DNA of 64,000 nt from Lamellibrachia satsuma (GCA_033239005.1 BSQZ01000101.1:833501-897500); one strand, 5' to 3'; positions 49,581-62,394 are shown, counted from the stretch's first letter. The notes: generated by a model from the letters alone, not told the origin. A program made the numbers and translations.

Positions 49581-49778
49581 TAAGTAATAGACAATATATG
49601 AGAAACGAGGCGACTATTTTCCTGGCACTGCTACAGAAGCAACGATGACGCGGCAGCAAGGACAATATTGTGGCAACAAGCGCACGAGAGGGTATAGAGA
49701 TGTCGGGATACAGATGACTGGAGACATATGGTTGGACTGTGGAAAGTTCGACTCCAGTGGCCGATATCATTGAATGAA

Positions 49779-49928
49779 TGAGTGAGTGAGTGAGTGAGTG
49801 AGTGAGTGAGTGGGTGAGTGAGTGCGTGAGTGAGTGGGGCTGTGGGTTGGTTGGAGTGTGATTGAGTTTTTGTGTGGATAGGTCGGTGGTGAGTGAGTGA
49901 GTGAGTGAGTGAGTGAGTGAGTTATTGG
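49779..49928. repeat. (GTGA)n-type simple repeats
   Basis: Two GAGTGAGTGAGT runs separated by GGTTGGTTGGAGTG-like sequence. On the minus strand they read as a SLTHSLTHS open frame, which is an artefact of the repeat. Confidence 0.9.
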
Positions 49929-49986
49929 GTGAATGAGAGGGTTGATGGGTTAGTGAGATGAATGAGTCGAGAAAGGGGGTTCCCAC

Positions 49987-50168
49987 CTGCGACGTTACCC
50001 TCGGCACCGGGTGCTGAGCTGCATTTAACAAAAGCTCATATTGATCGGAATTATTCGTCATAACCTCGTCTATTACGTTCTGAAATATTCCTAACTTTAT
50101 GCATGCACTTGAGTAACGTTGTTGATCCGGGGCATTGCAGGTCTCATCAGGTACACTGCCATGTAAAT
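49987..50168 (-). CDS. Second exon in phase with the coiled-coil exon
   Basis: Bounded by a GACATTCCAG| acceptor and a TCGCAG|GTGGGA donor. It encodes 60 residues including DLHGSVPDETCNAPDQQRYS, SACIKLGIFQNVIDEVM and NNSDQYELLLNAAQHPVPRV. Phase 1 in matches the donor at 52604. It leaves in phase 0. Two cysteines and one NNS sequon are present. No family recognised. The following exon is not in the adjacent LINE sequence. The candidate with matching phase 0 is the extended DEG/ENaC exon 1 at 46739. Confidence 0.5.
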
Positions 50169-50204
50169 CTGGAATGTCACAGAAATATCGAACTATCTGC
50201 ATTA

Positions 50205-52545
50205 GGCCTGGAACCGACATGGACAGCGGGTTCCTTCCATCCCCGGGCCGTACATGGACAGCGGGTTCCCACCATCCCCAGGCCGTACATGGACAGCGGG
50301 TTCCCTCCATCCCCGGGCCGTACATGGACAGCGGGTTCCTTCCATCCCCGGGCCGTACATGGACAGCGGGGTCTCTCCATCACCAGGCCGTACATGGACA
50401 GCGGGTTCCCTACATCCCCGGGCCGTACATGGACAGCGGTTCTCTCCATCCCCAGGTCGTACATGGACAGAGGGTTCCCTCCATCCCCAGGCCGTAAATG
50501 GACAACGGGTTCCCTCCATCCCGGGCCTTACATGGACAGCGGGTTCCCTCCATCCCAGGGCCTTACATGGACAGCGGGTTCCCTCCATCCCCGTGCCATA
50601 CATGGAGAGCAGGTTCCCTCCATCCCCAGGCCGTAAATGGACAGCGGGTTCCCTCCATCCCGGGCCTTACATGGACAGCGGGTTCCCTCCATCCCCGGGC
50701 CTTACATGGACAGCGGGTTCCCTCCATCCCCGAGCCGTACATGGACAGCGGGTTCCCTCCATCCCCGTGCCGTACATGGAGAGCAGGTTCCCTCCATCCC
50801 CGGGCCGTACATGGACAGCGGGTTCCCTCCATCCCCGGGCCGTACATGGACAGCGGGTTCCCTCCATCCCCGTGCCGTACATGGAGAGCAGGTTCCCTCC
50901 ATCCCCAGGCCGTACATGGACCCCGGGTTCCCTCCATCCTCGGGCCGTACATGGACGGCGGGTTCCCTCCATCCCCAGGCCGTACATGTACAGCGGGTTC
51001 CCTCCATCCCCGGGCCGTAATGGACAGCGGGTTCCCTCCATCTCCAGGCCGTACATGGACAGCGGGTTCCCTCCATCCCCGGGCCTTACATGGACAGCGG
51101 GTTCTCTTCATCCCAGGGCCGTACATGGACTGCGGGTTCCCTCCATCCCCGGGCCGTACATTGACAGCGGGTTCCCTCCATCCCCGGGCCGTACATGGAC
51201 AGCGGGTTCCCACCATCCCCAGGCCGTACATGGACAGCGGGTTCCCTCCATCCCCGGGCCGTACATGGACAGCGGGTTCCTTCCATCCCCGGGCCGTACA
51301 TGGACAGCGGGGTCTCTCCATCACCAGGCCGTACATGGACAGCGGGTTCCCTACATCCCCGGGCCGTACATGGACAGCGGTTCTCTCCATCCCCAGGTCG
51401 TACATGGACAGAGGGTTCCCTCCATCCCCAGGCCGTAAATGGACAGCGGGTTCCCTCCATCCCGGGCCTTACATGGACAGCGGGTTCCCTCCATCCCAGG
51501 GCCTTACATGGACAGCGGGTTCCCTCCATCCCCGGGCCGTACATGGACAGCGGGTTCCCTCCATCCCCGTGCCATACATGGAGAGCAGGTTCCCTCCATC
51601 CCCAGGCCGTAAATGGACAGCGGGTTCCCTCCATCCCGGGCCTTACATGGACAGCGGGTTCCCTCCATCCCCGGGCCTTACATGGACAGCGGGTTCCCTC
51701 AATCCCCGGGCCGTACATGGACAGCGGGTTCCCTCCATCCCCGTGGCGTACATGGAGAGCAGGTTCCCTCCATCCCCGGGCCGTACATGGACAGCGGGTT
51801 CCCTCCATCCCCGGGCCTTACATGGACAGCGGGTTCCCTCCATCCCCGGGCCGTACATGGACAGCGGGTTCCCTCCATCCCCGTGCCGTACATGGAGAGC
51901 AGGTTCCCTCCATCCCCAGGCCGTACATGGACCCCGGGTTCCCTCCATCCTCGGGCCGTACATGGACGGCGGGTTCCCTCCATCCCCAGGCCGTACATGG
52001 ACAGCGGGTTCCCTCCATCCCCGGGCCGTAATGGACAGCGGGTTCCCTCCATCTCCAGGCCGTACATGGACAGCGGGTTCCCTCCATCCCCAGGCCTTAC
52101 ATGGACAGCGGGTTCTCTTCATCCCAGGGCCGTACATGGACTGCGGGTTCCCTCCATCCCCGGGCCGTACATGGACAGCGGGTTCCCTCCATCCCCAGGC
52201 CGTACATGGACAGCGGGTTCCCTCCATCCCCAGGCCGTACATGGACAGCGGGTTCCCTCCATCCCCGGGCCGTACATGGACAGCGGGTTCCCTCCATCCC
52301 CAGGCCGTACATGGACAGCGGGTTCCCTCCATCCCCGGGCCGTTCATGGACAGCGGGTTCCCTCCATCCCCGGGCCGTACATGGACGGCGGGTTCCCTCC
52401 ATCCCCGGACCGTACATGGACAGCGGGTTCCCTCCATCCCCAGGCCGTACGTTGACAGCGAGTCCCCTTCATCCCCAGGCCGTACATGGACAGCGGGTTC
52501 CTTCCATCCCCGGGCCGTACATGGACAGCGGGTTCCCTTCATCCA
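50205..52545. repeat. 35-bp minisatellite with higher-order repeats
   Basis: About 67 units of 35 bp (GGCCGTACATGGACAGCGGG, TTCCCTCCATCCCCG). Longer blocks recur: the CACCATCCCCAGG variant at 50270 reappears at 51211 (941 bp), and the GTTCTCTTCATCCCAGG variant at 51101 reappears at 52112 (1011 bp, that is 941 plus two units). No stop codon exists in the unit on several frames, so ORFs of up to about 700 codons arise by chance. The array lies in the intron between the two exons above. Confidence 0.95.
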
Positions 52546-52603
52546 CAAGGGTTATCACCAATATCCTGTCCTATCGGCAGAACATTCAAACAACCCACAA
52601 TAC

Positions 52604-53438
52604 CTGTATTGATGGTGGCCATGGTAGCTTCCTGGCTGCACGATGCGGTCGCGCCAGCAACGTTTGCTGCATTCGGCAGGGCCGCCTGCAACAACTCTCG
52701 CATCTCATCCAACTCTCGCCGCGTCTCGCGCCCGAACTTCTCGGTAGCTCTCATGCTATGTTCGGCAGCATTCATGCGCTGCTCCGTAGCGCTGATGCCC
52801 TGTTCGGCAGTACTCATGCGCTGTTCGGTAGCGCTGATGCCCTCTTCGGCAGCACTCACGCGCTGTTCGGTAGCGCTGATGCCCTGTTCGGCAGCACTCA
52901 TGCGCTGCTCGGTAGCGCTGATGCCCTGTTCGGCGGCACTCACGCGCTGTTCGGTAGCGCTGATGCCCTGTTCGGCAACACTCATGCGCTGCTCGGTAGC
53001 GCTGATGCCCTGTTCGGCAGCACTCATGCGCTGCTCGGTAGCACTCATTCTCTTTTCAGTTGCACTCATAACCTGCTCTGTAGCACTCGTGCCCTGCTCT
53101 GTAGCAATCATGCCTTGCTCGGTAACATTCGTGGCCTGCTCTGTAGCACTCATGCCCTGCTTTGTAGCACTCATGCCCTGCTCGGTAGCACTCGTGCCCT
53201 GTTCTGGAGCACTCGTGGCCTGCTCGGTAGCACTCATACCCTGCTCTGTAGCATTCGTGTGCTTCTCCATGTCGGTCTCCCATCCACAACGCGCCGTATT
53301 CGCAGCAGCAGCCCCCGAGATGCAAACAGTCGCACTGACCTGCTCCAGCCCAGGATCTACCTCGTCGCTCTGTGTGGGGAGATGCAACGATGCGCTAGCC
53401 CTGGCAGTTTGTTGAGCTGACTCCTTGATGGGCGGCAT
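52604..53438 (-). CDS. Coiled-coil protein exon with heptad repeats (partial gene)
   Basis: The ATG at 53438 directly follows a TTTTACAG acceptor, so there is an upstream non-coding exon. About 278 residues follow to a donor ACAG|GTATTG at 52604/52603. Residues about 1-60 are MPPIKESAQQTARASASLHL... Then roughly 25 heptads of the type (A/S)TEQ(G/R)MS form a long predicted coiled coil. The end contains ETRRELDEMRELLQAALP. The DNA behind the heptads is a 21/42-bp tandem repeat. The next exon in phase is at 50168. No family recognised. It could be a free-standing cytosolic coiled-coil gene, a retroelement gag-like ORF, or the N-terminus of the DEG/ENaC gene downstream. Confidence 0.6.
52740..53270 (-). 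repeat. 42-bp (2 x 21) coding minisatellite
   Basis: The unit CTGATGCCCTGTTCGGCAGC, ACTCATGCGCTGCTCGGTAG, CG encodes two heptads on the minus strand. Both 21 and 42 are multiples of 3, and the frame stays open over the whole array. Substitutions keep the E-Q-x-M/I-S-A pattern, which suggests protein-level constraint. Confidence 0.88.
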
Positions 53439-53439
53439 C

Positions 53440-53895
53440 CTGTAAAATCAAATAAACATTATGTACTGATTAATCTTCACCATTGTTATTCCAGGTAGAT
53501 ATTACCGGCTGTGCCATCACACCACATCATTAGTTAACCCCTACCACCGAAGGACCACCTTTAGTCAACATCAGTATCGGTCAACCCCTACCAATATGTG
53601 GCCACCATTGGATCAATGACCACGTTTGACACATTATTACCATTACCACAGTAATAACTCTAAATATTAATAAAACATAAACCATGGTCATTCAAACAAA
53701 AACATTTACGCCAACATGCAACATCCTAATAAACGGGATTGTTCCTAAGCAGGTTCATAAATTTCATTATCTTGGATCAGTGATAACGCGTATGGCCGGT
53801 ACAATGATATCAAGAGACGAATTTTCCAGGCAAAAACGGCTATCCAGAACATGAAAAGCATTTAATCCTAGAAAGTTATATCAATTGAAGTAAGA
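53440..53895. other. No gene seen; upstream of the coiled-coil exon
   Basis: This would be intron or 5' leader of the coiled-coil gene. No further exon supported. Confidence 0.4.
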
Positions 53896-53899
53896 ACAC

Positions 53900-54118
53900 C
53901 TTTTCTGTCATTCTGCATGGAGCTGTTCTACACAGAGCCCGTACTGCTATATCACTTGACTACGAACTCGTGTTCTGTCATTCTACACCAAGCCCGTACT
54001 TCTGTATCACTTGAAGTAAGAACACATGTTCTGCCATTTTACACAGACCCCGTACTGCTATATCACTTGACATAAGAACACATGTTCTGCCATTCTACAC
54101 AGAGCCCGCACTGCTATA
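53900..54118. repeat. 56-bp satellite, about four diverged units
   Basis: Units with TATATCACTTGA, AAGAACACATGTTCTGCCAT and TCTACACAGAGCCCGTACTG are the same family as the large array from 62765 to the right window edge. Here units are shortened and more variable. Confidence 0.9.
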
Positions 54119-54227
54119 ACATGATCATTATAAAAGAACTTACATTCAACATAAACATATTTTCTTAAAGGAATACTTAATACTCGTGAATATAAAAGAA
54201 ACGTAATGAAGCCATTTTAAGAATAGA

Positions 54228-54340
54228 ACAATAAAAGGAACAATGAAAGGAACAATAAAAGGAACAATGAAAGGAACAATGAAAGGAACAATAAAAGGAA
54301 CAATGAAAGGAACAATGAAATGAACAATTAAAGGAAGGTC
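54228..54340. repeat. 12-bp tandem repeat
   Basis: About nine copies of AAAGGAACAATG/AAAAGGAACAAT. The minus strand reads as (FIVP)n by chance. Confidence 0.92.
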
Positions 54341-54394
54341 ATGCGCTAAATCAGGAAAGGACAAGCAGAATAATCATTGCGACTACCATTATAC

Positions 54395-54562
54395 GGTTAG
54401 GACACTCTTACGATAACGAAGACCACGGTTAGGACACCCTTACGATGACAATGACAACTGTTAGGACACCCTTATGATAACGATGACCACGGTTAGGACA
54501 CCATTACGATAACGATTACCACCGTTAGGACATCCTTACCATAACGATGATCACAGTTAGTT
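54395..54562. repeat. 32-bp tandem repeat
   Basis: Five copies of GTTAGGACACCCTTACGATA, ACGATGACCACG with substitutions. Confidence 0.88.
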
Positions 54563-54564
54563 CA

Positions 54565-55442
<878 letters not shown>

Positions 55443-55487
55443 ACTAACAAGCTCAATGCACTTCACATAAAAGCATCGATCAATATA

Positions 55488-55558
<71 letters not shown>

Positions 55559-55624
55559 CATCAAACAAATATATATAAAACTGTGTTAAAGACTAATACA
55601 ATTTATATATAGGTAAAATCAGGA

Positions 55625-55760
55625 TATATATACACCCATCGCATCCATCTCATCCATCACATACATCAGTCCGATCACATCGACCACATCAAACACATTC
55701 ATCCATAACATAATTATATCCATACCACCCATCCATCACATACATCCCGTCCATCGATAA
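55625..55760. repeat. CCATCACAT-type degenerate simple repeat
   Basis: Diverged CATCACATACATCA/CATCCATCACA units, no fixed period. Confidence 0.6.
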
Positions 55761-55869
55761 GCGATTTTCATAGTTCTGAATTGTATATTCGTTTATTGAA
55801 TTCAGTTTATTTGGTAATGACAACAAGGCCTCAGGCACGTTTCTCTTGTTATGGAGGCGCATGAGAGAA

Positions 55870-56170
55870 TCACCGGACATTGTCATCTTCTACCGACGTC
55901 TACACCTTCACCAATCTCTCGACGAAGCCTGTAGTTGGGCACCACTTCACTGGGCCTGTTTTTGGAACGCCACTCCAGTCTCTGATGCTTCTCGTACAAT
56001 GTTTCTCCACCCTCTCGTTGTGTTGTCGCCTCAAGACTCACTGCGAAGCTGAGTCCAGTCCAGTCCAGTACACACCTCTATGTCGTCGACCCAAGTCTTC
56101 TTCCACAGAAGTAGTCACGAAAATTTTTACCTGGTCGGTTTCACTTTCACTGTTGTTGAAATCTACCACT
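55870..56170 (-). mobile_element. LINE 3' end fragment
   Basis: The minus strand encodes KKTWVDDIEVCTGLDWTQLR and then a W-R-N-I-V-R block, resembling the WxDDIxxWTG...W..IV C-terminus of RTE/Craft-like LINEs. Stops present. Confidence 0.5.
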
Positions 56171-56179
56171 TAATGAGTA

Positions 56180-57030
56180 TCCATTTGAATATTGGACAAT
56201 CACTTAACGGTGAATAATTAGTGTTTTAATGTCGAACATGTTTCATGACTATATTGTTATTTATATAATGTGTCCTGCCGGCAGACCTACGTGACGAACA
56301 ATAACGATTTGTCATAAGAGTTTATTGCATGCGTGACATCGATACAATGGAACCGCAGTTCTAATTATATTAGGCGTTAACTAATACATGTAACATATAA
56401 ATGCCACGGCTTTGTTGCGCGTTCTGTGTGTTGCATTCCTTTGGTTCTCCACACAGTCGATCCATTAGTTTTAATAACATTTAGAAATAGAAATGAAAAC
56501 ACATTAAACTTTGGCCCTGCCAACTCAGCCTCAGTCTGTATGCAGCATGTCTGGATACAAGTATGTATACACATTGTTGGCGACGATTGGACTAATAATA
56601 ATTTTAGTTCATTAATCTAAAATGATAGTTAAATGTATATGTGGAGTGTAATGTGTACAAGGAATGGTGTTTGTCTCACTGTGCTATTAACATATCGAAT
56701 CAAGAAACTTGTATGTTTTTTGACAATCTAAGTAGTAGGCCCTGTGTATGTGTGTTGTATCAATCTTCAATTACAGGCATGTTCGTCAACACTGAACACA
56801 ACTGATATGTTGAACTAAACTTCTTTACAAGTGTATATTGTTGAGACAACTGAAGTTATGTATTAGACAAAAGAAACAATAGCGATGTCTTCATCCGTAT
56901 GATCCCATGTAGATATGTTGTGAACCTCGTTAGACCAGTGGTCTTCGTTTTTTTCAATTCCTGTCAACCCACCCCTTTACACAAACACGCACGCATGCAC
57001 GCACGCACACACGCACTCACGCACGCACAA
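56180..57030. other. No gene seen
   Basis: AT-rich unique DNA ending in a CACGCACGCA-type simple repeat (about 56985-57040). Confidence 0.5.
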
Positions 57031-57258
<228 letters not shown>

Positions 57259-57419
57259 ATATCAAGTACACTTTATCTCACGACATTGCTACAACAAATA
57301 CGACCAAACTGCGTATGAAAGACACCCATAGAAACCATGTATTATTTATTATAGTTAAAATATAAAAACCTGTCTATCTGATGTCGGGAGTCCAAGCGCA
57401 CAAAAGCACGTTTTATCGA

Positions 57420-57895
57420 AATGGATGGAGTGAGATGGATTAACTGGAATGGATGGTTTGAGAATGATTTGACGGAATCAAAGGAGTGAATGGATGGAAT
57501 GTGATGGATTAGCTGGAATTGTTGGAGTGAGATGGACGGAAAGGTTGGGGTGAATGAATGGAGTGATATGGATTAGATGGAATCGATGGATTGAATGGAT
57601 GGAGAAAAATTGGAGGAATGTATGGAATCAATGGAAATGAGGTGGAATCGATGGAATTGAAGGGGGAATGGATATGATGGATGTTATGGATGGGGATGGA
57701 TGAGTTTGCAGGGGTGGACTGGGATGGATGGAATGGATGGAATAATAATTATGGAATGGATGGGATTGGAAGGATGGGTTCGATTTAGTGTCAAGGATGT
57801 GTGGAACGGATTGGTCGAATGGGACGGATAGGGTGGATTGGCTGGGGAGGATGAATTGGTCGAGGTGGTTGGGATGGATTTAACAAGTTTTAACA
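57420..57895. repeat. GGAATGGATGGA-type simple satellite, left part
   Basis: Degenerate GGATGGA/TGGAATGGA repeats, including the phrase GTGAGATGGATTAGCTGGAAT. The same phrase occurs on the other side of the CR1 element (62169 onwards). Confidence 0.88.
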
Positions 57896-57952
57896 AGATT
57901 GCCATCCCAAACAACACATTCCAGATGGCAAGTGGACAAGGAAACCATTGGC

Positions 57953-60592
57953 TTATCGAGAGTCCAATAATTTTATCTTTCTCATGTCAATTCTATTTTT
58001 AAACATATTCACACTTCTAGCATTAACACAATTATTTGGCAGTTTGTTCCATTCATTTATTACCCTCTGTGAGAAAGAGTACTTTCTCATGTCCAACCTA
58101 CACTGCTCCTTAAGGAATGCTGCTTTGTGTCCTCTGGTTCTACTGCCTTCTTTAACTTTGAAAAACATATTCCTATCAACATCCTCATAACCGTTCACTA
58201 TTTTGAACACTTCTATTTGGTCTCCTCTTAGTCTCCTTGTCTCTAGTGTTGTCAAACCACATTGTAGTAAGCGACTTTCGTAACTAAGGTCTCTCATTTC
58301 TGGAATAATTTTAGTTGCTCTTCGTTGTATTCTTTCTAGCTTGGCTATGTCTTTTTTACTGCACGGCCTCCATGCTTGAATACCATATTCCATATATGGT
58401 CTAACTATTGCTTTGTACAGTGGTACAATTAGCTGTTTCTCCTAATACATAATAGTTCTCCTAATTAGCCCTAGAATTTGATTTCCTTTCGAAACAGCAA
58501 TCCCACATTGCTCTGAAACTTTCAATTCAGCACTAAATGTTACTCCTAAGTCCTTTTCTTGTGTCGTTCTACCTAATACAGCATCCCCCATTTTATATTC
58601 TTCGTCCATGTTTCCATGTCCTATGTGTATATATTTACACTTCCCAAAATTGAATAACATTTGCCATTTTTATGACCATTTAACTAATTTATCTAGATCA
58701 TCCTGTAAACTTCGTTTTATCTGTATCAGTAGTGACCTTTCTGAATACTTTTGTGTCATCTGCAAATTTTAGTACTTTGCTAGATATGTCATCTTCCAAA
58801 TCATGTATATATATATATATATATATTAAAAACTGTACAGGGCCTAATACTAACCCCTGTGGTACCCCACTCAAAACCGATTTCCAGTTTGAAATCTCAC
58901 CATCTACTATTACTCTCTGTCGTCTGTGTGTAAGCCACTTTTCTATCCAGTTGATTACATCATTACCTATACCATGGGCTTTTAGTTTAAGTAACAATGT
59001 TTGATGTGGCATTTTATCGAAAGCTTTCTGAAAATCAAAGTAGACAACATCCACTGGTGACCTGTCATCTACCCACTTTGTCATTTCTCCCAAAAAACAT
59101 AAGAGATTGGTTAGATATGACCTTGCTTTTAGGAACCCATGTTGAGATGTATTTATTAATTTATGTTTCACTAGGAATTCCACCATGTGGTCTCTAATTA
59201 ATGTTTCGAGTAATTTGCATACAACTGATGTTAAACTCACTGGTCTGTAATTATCTGGCTTGTTCCTCGATCACTTCTTCAATAGCGGCGTAATATTTGC
59301 TTCTTTCCATTCTGACGGAATATTCCTTCTTCTAGTGACATATTAAACAATTTTGCAAGTGGTGTACTAACAAATTCCTTAAGCAGTTTTGTGGTATCCC
59401 TTCAACTCTCAAATTTAGCAAATGGAACTGGAAGTGAGCTGATATCTTCTGTGGTAAAAACTGAGCTGAAATACTCATTCAGGACCTCTGCCATTTGAAA
59501 CCCGTCTGAAATTATGTTTCCCCTGTTGTTTTCCAGTGGTCCGACCTTATATCGAACTTTCTGTTTACTCCTTACATGAGCATGGAAACTCTTTTTTTTT
59601 CAAAGGTTCTTTTAGATTGTCTAATTTCAGTTGTAGCTAGGTTAAGTGCCTCTTTGTAATTTGCATAGTCTTCATCCTTTCTGGTTTGCCTATAAACCCT
59701 CCACACAGTTTGCTTAAACACTATTTTTCTAATAGCTTCTATTGACATGTGTTTCTTTCTAGACCGTTTTCCTTGTTTTTTTCAAGGGAACAAATTTATC
59801 AATGATACTCTCAATTTCATATTTTATAATATTCCAATATTCAAATGCGGTCTTATTCATCAGCATGTTATTCCATTCTAGCTTTGCGTAGTATTTTCTC
59901 GTATCTTTAAAGTTACCTTTGTGGAAGTTTTCCTATACTTTTTAAATTACATTCTGATTTTACATTGATGTCAAAATGTATTTGATTGTGGTCACTGTTA
60001 CTCAATGGTTTACATTGTCCACTAATTCGTTTTGTGATGATAAAACTATATCTAATACATTTTCTTCCCTGGTTGGTTCTAGTACGTGCTGAGTAAGGAA
60101 GCTATCCTGAATTAAAAATAGAAATTGTTGGTCCTCACCCACTGTACTCTATAGCGATTTCCATTGTATGTGTCCATGGTTAAAATCTCACATTATGATA
60201 CATTCCCCTTTACCAACTTCCTTTATAGCATTTTGTATTTTGGTGTTATCCTCTTCGTTTATGTTTAGACTTCGGTAAACTAATCCAATAGTTAATTTTG
60301 AATTTCCTGAAACTATTTTGCACCAAACAGCTTCATCGTAATCTGCTTTCCTTTCTAATTTTATATCTTAAGCCTAAATAGATTCTTTAACATATAAAAT
60401 AACTCCCCCTCCCCTTCTTCCTATTCGCTCTCTCCTAAACATTACGTATCCTGCCAATCCTAATTCAACATCTGTTATGTCTGTGATGGCCCGTGATCCA
60501 GTAATACCAATTATGTGAGGGTCAGTATCTTCTACCATAATGTTTAATTCGTTTTTCTTATTTACTATGCTCCAGACTTGCTTTTCGGACAT
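57953..60592 (-). pseudogene. CR1 ORF2: endonuclease and reverse transcriptase
   Basis: The endonuclease N-terminus reads DPHIIGITGSRAITDITD, with ELGLAGYVMFRRERIGRRGG (cf. DIIGITESW; the catalytic Glu of ITE is Gly here). RT blocks: SLTSVVCKLLETLIRDHMVE, SQHGFLKARS, VDVVYFDFQKAFDKMPH, SGVPQGLVLGPVQFLIY, then an expanded YIYIYI stretch, and KFADDTKVF. The C-terminus ends MEYGIQAWRPCSKKDIAKLE, RDLSYESRLLQCGLTTLETR, FSQRVINEWNKLPNNCV. Multiple frame breaks. Confidence 0.88.
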
Positions 60593-60720
60593 TTTTTATT
60601 GGTTTATCTGTACTAGTGGCCTCTTGTCCTGCTTGAGGCATCGCTAAGTAACCCCCCTGCGTTTCTAGTTTAAATAGTGTTTACTACCAATAATATTAGT
60701 TATGCTACCCATGCCACTGT

Positions 60721-61916
60721 CTACTGCTGCTGTGAGTCCGTCCGCAAATACTGCTGCCCCTTTCCACTTAGATGAAGCCCGTCCTTCGTGTACATATCAG
60801 CCCTTCCAACAAAACTTCCCAAGAAATCCACAAAACCAACTTCCTCTTCCCTACATAGCTTCTCGACTAGCATGTTAATTGCCATCCCCCGGCAATGTCG
60901 ATATCTATGACCCCTCCTTCCTATTACTGGTAAAATCCCTGACAGTATTACCTGCTCAAACTGCCTCTGCTTTAGTGTTCTGACCAAATTCCTGTATTTC
61001 CTAACTATGGCAGTTGTACCCTCCCACTCTACGTTATTTGTCCCTACGTGTGCTAAAACAGATCCACCCTTGCCCGAACCCACGATGTTTTCTACCCTTT
61101 TAGTTATCGCCTCTATTTTGGCCCCAGGCAAGCAAACTACCTCGTCATCTCCCTTGTTTAAGCTTCTGTTGGTCTTCCTAACTATTGAATCCCCCACAAA
61201 CACCCTCGCTATCACTGCCTCGGAATAGCTCTTCCGATGGATCCCCTCCCTCACATTCTGTCCTGCAGCCTTGGCACTTGGTGGCAGATTGTTATCAGGC
61301 TCTCTTTCCCTCATCAACCTGTCACCTATCCCTCCCGTCTCCTGGCTAACATGCGCTCCCGTCGCCTTCCCTCCTGACACCTTCCATCCCGTCTCCCTAA
61401 CTCCCATCGCCTTAACTATCGTCTCCTTCCCACCCCACCCCCGACTCGTTCGCTACTGTCTCCCCCACTCTCCTTTCCTTCGATCCATTTGTCTTCCCTC
61501 CCATTTCTTTCGTTCTCGTCTCCTTTCGTCCTGTCTCCCTACGCCCTGTCTCCTTACGTCCTCTCTCCCTACGACCTGTCACCTTACCTCCTCTCAGCCT
61601 CCTCCCAGGCTGAGGAGAGCTCTCCCTAGCATCTCTCTCGTCGCCTTCCCCCATTTTATCATCTCTTGTCCCCCCACCCACCAGAACCACTGGCACAACC
61701 CAACTGCTCCCTTCCCACCACTGCCACAACGAGCAGCCTCAGCTGTTCTAACTCCACCTCAAGTGCCTTCATCCTAGTACATCCCCTGCACTCAAAACTA
61801 AAACTACCCGCCTGAACCTCAGTCCAGGACTTCTCACACCCGGACTTGACGAATCCACCCAGTTGCTGTAACTGCTTCGTATTAAATGCCTGGTGGCCTT
61901 TACCTGCCTTTTGCAC
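60721..61916 (-). pseudogene. CR1 ORF1 with SGNH esterase domain
   Basis: The 5' part encodes FECRGCTRMKALEVELEQLR (Cys motif and coiled coil). The middle is a low-complexity GRRETGRKE stretch in a different frame. The 3' part (61407-60721, open for 228 codons) contains VFVGDSIVRKTNR with the catalytic GDS serine block, GSVLAHVGTNNVEW with the GxxN block, and KDGLHLSGKGQQYL with the Asp/His pair. This is the esterase typical of CR1 ORF1 proteins. At least two frameshifts separate the parts. Confidence 0.86.
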
Positions 61917-61979
61917 GGCGCCATCACAAAATTTAGTCTTAATTTGATTGCTATGTTGGTTGGATCGAATGTGACATAT

Positions 61980-62345
61980 ATGACAGATCGGTATGAATGG
62001 ATGGGATGGATCATAGATGGGAAGGGTGGAATTGATGCATCAGATGGATTGGATGCATGGGATTGGTATGTGGATGGTTGGATGGGATGCGTTTGTTGGT
62101 AGGTATAGGATTGATTAAATAGTTCGTATGGATGGAGTGAAAGGAATCGATGGAGGAATGGATGGAGTGAGATGGATTAGCTGGAATCATTGGAGGGAAT
62201 GAATGAAGTTATAATAATTAGCTGGAATCGATGGAGGGAATGGATGGAGTAAGATGGATTAGGTGGAATCGATGGAGGGAGAGGAGGGAGAGGAGGGAGA
62301 GAAGGGAGAGGAGGGAGTGAGATGGAACGGAATGTACAGATGGGA
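61980..62345. repeat. GGAATGGATGGA-type simple satellite, right part
   Basis: Continuation of the satellite at 57420-57895 beyond the CR1 insertion, including GTGAGATGGATTAGCTGGAAT and a (GAGGGAGAG)n block at about 62273-62315. Confidence 0.88.
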
Positions 62346-62394
62346 TTGATGGGACGATATTGCCGGGTTGATGTGATTGATTTAATGAATGGAA

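Larger units (their letters stand above)
57940..61920 (-). mobile_element. CR1-type LINE, near full length, inactivated
   Basis: On the minus strand: ORF1 (about 61916-60721) with a Cys-rich start, a helical segment and an SGNH esterase. Then come an APE-type endonuclease (from 60592), RT (about 59240-58440) and the CR1 C-terminal domain (58393-57953). ORF2 is broken by several frameshifts and stops, and the RT catalytic area carries an AT microsatellite. The element is embedded in GGATGGA satellite on both sides. Target-site duplications were not resolved because of the repetitive flank. Confidence 0.9.

Noticed and set aside
49552..50325. 257-codon minus-strand ORF as one protein
   Set aside because: It joins 35-bp satellite sequence, a plausible 182-bp exon and GTGA simple repeat. 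Only the middle part has splice sites and non-repetitive coding content.
50254..52612. Long proline-rich open frames (up to 704 codons) reading SGFPPSPGRTWTAGS-type repeats
   Set aside because: They come from a 35-bp tandem repeat whose unit lacks stops. Several frames on both strands are open at once, and the period is not a multiple of 3, so no single protein is favoured.
61271..61777. Plus-strand Pro/Ser-rich 168-codon ORF
   Set aside because: Antisense to CR1 ORF1, which explains the conserved motifs on the minus strand.
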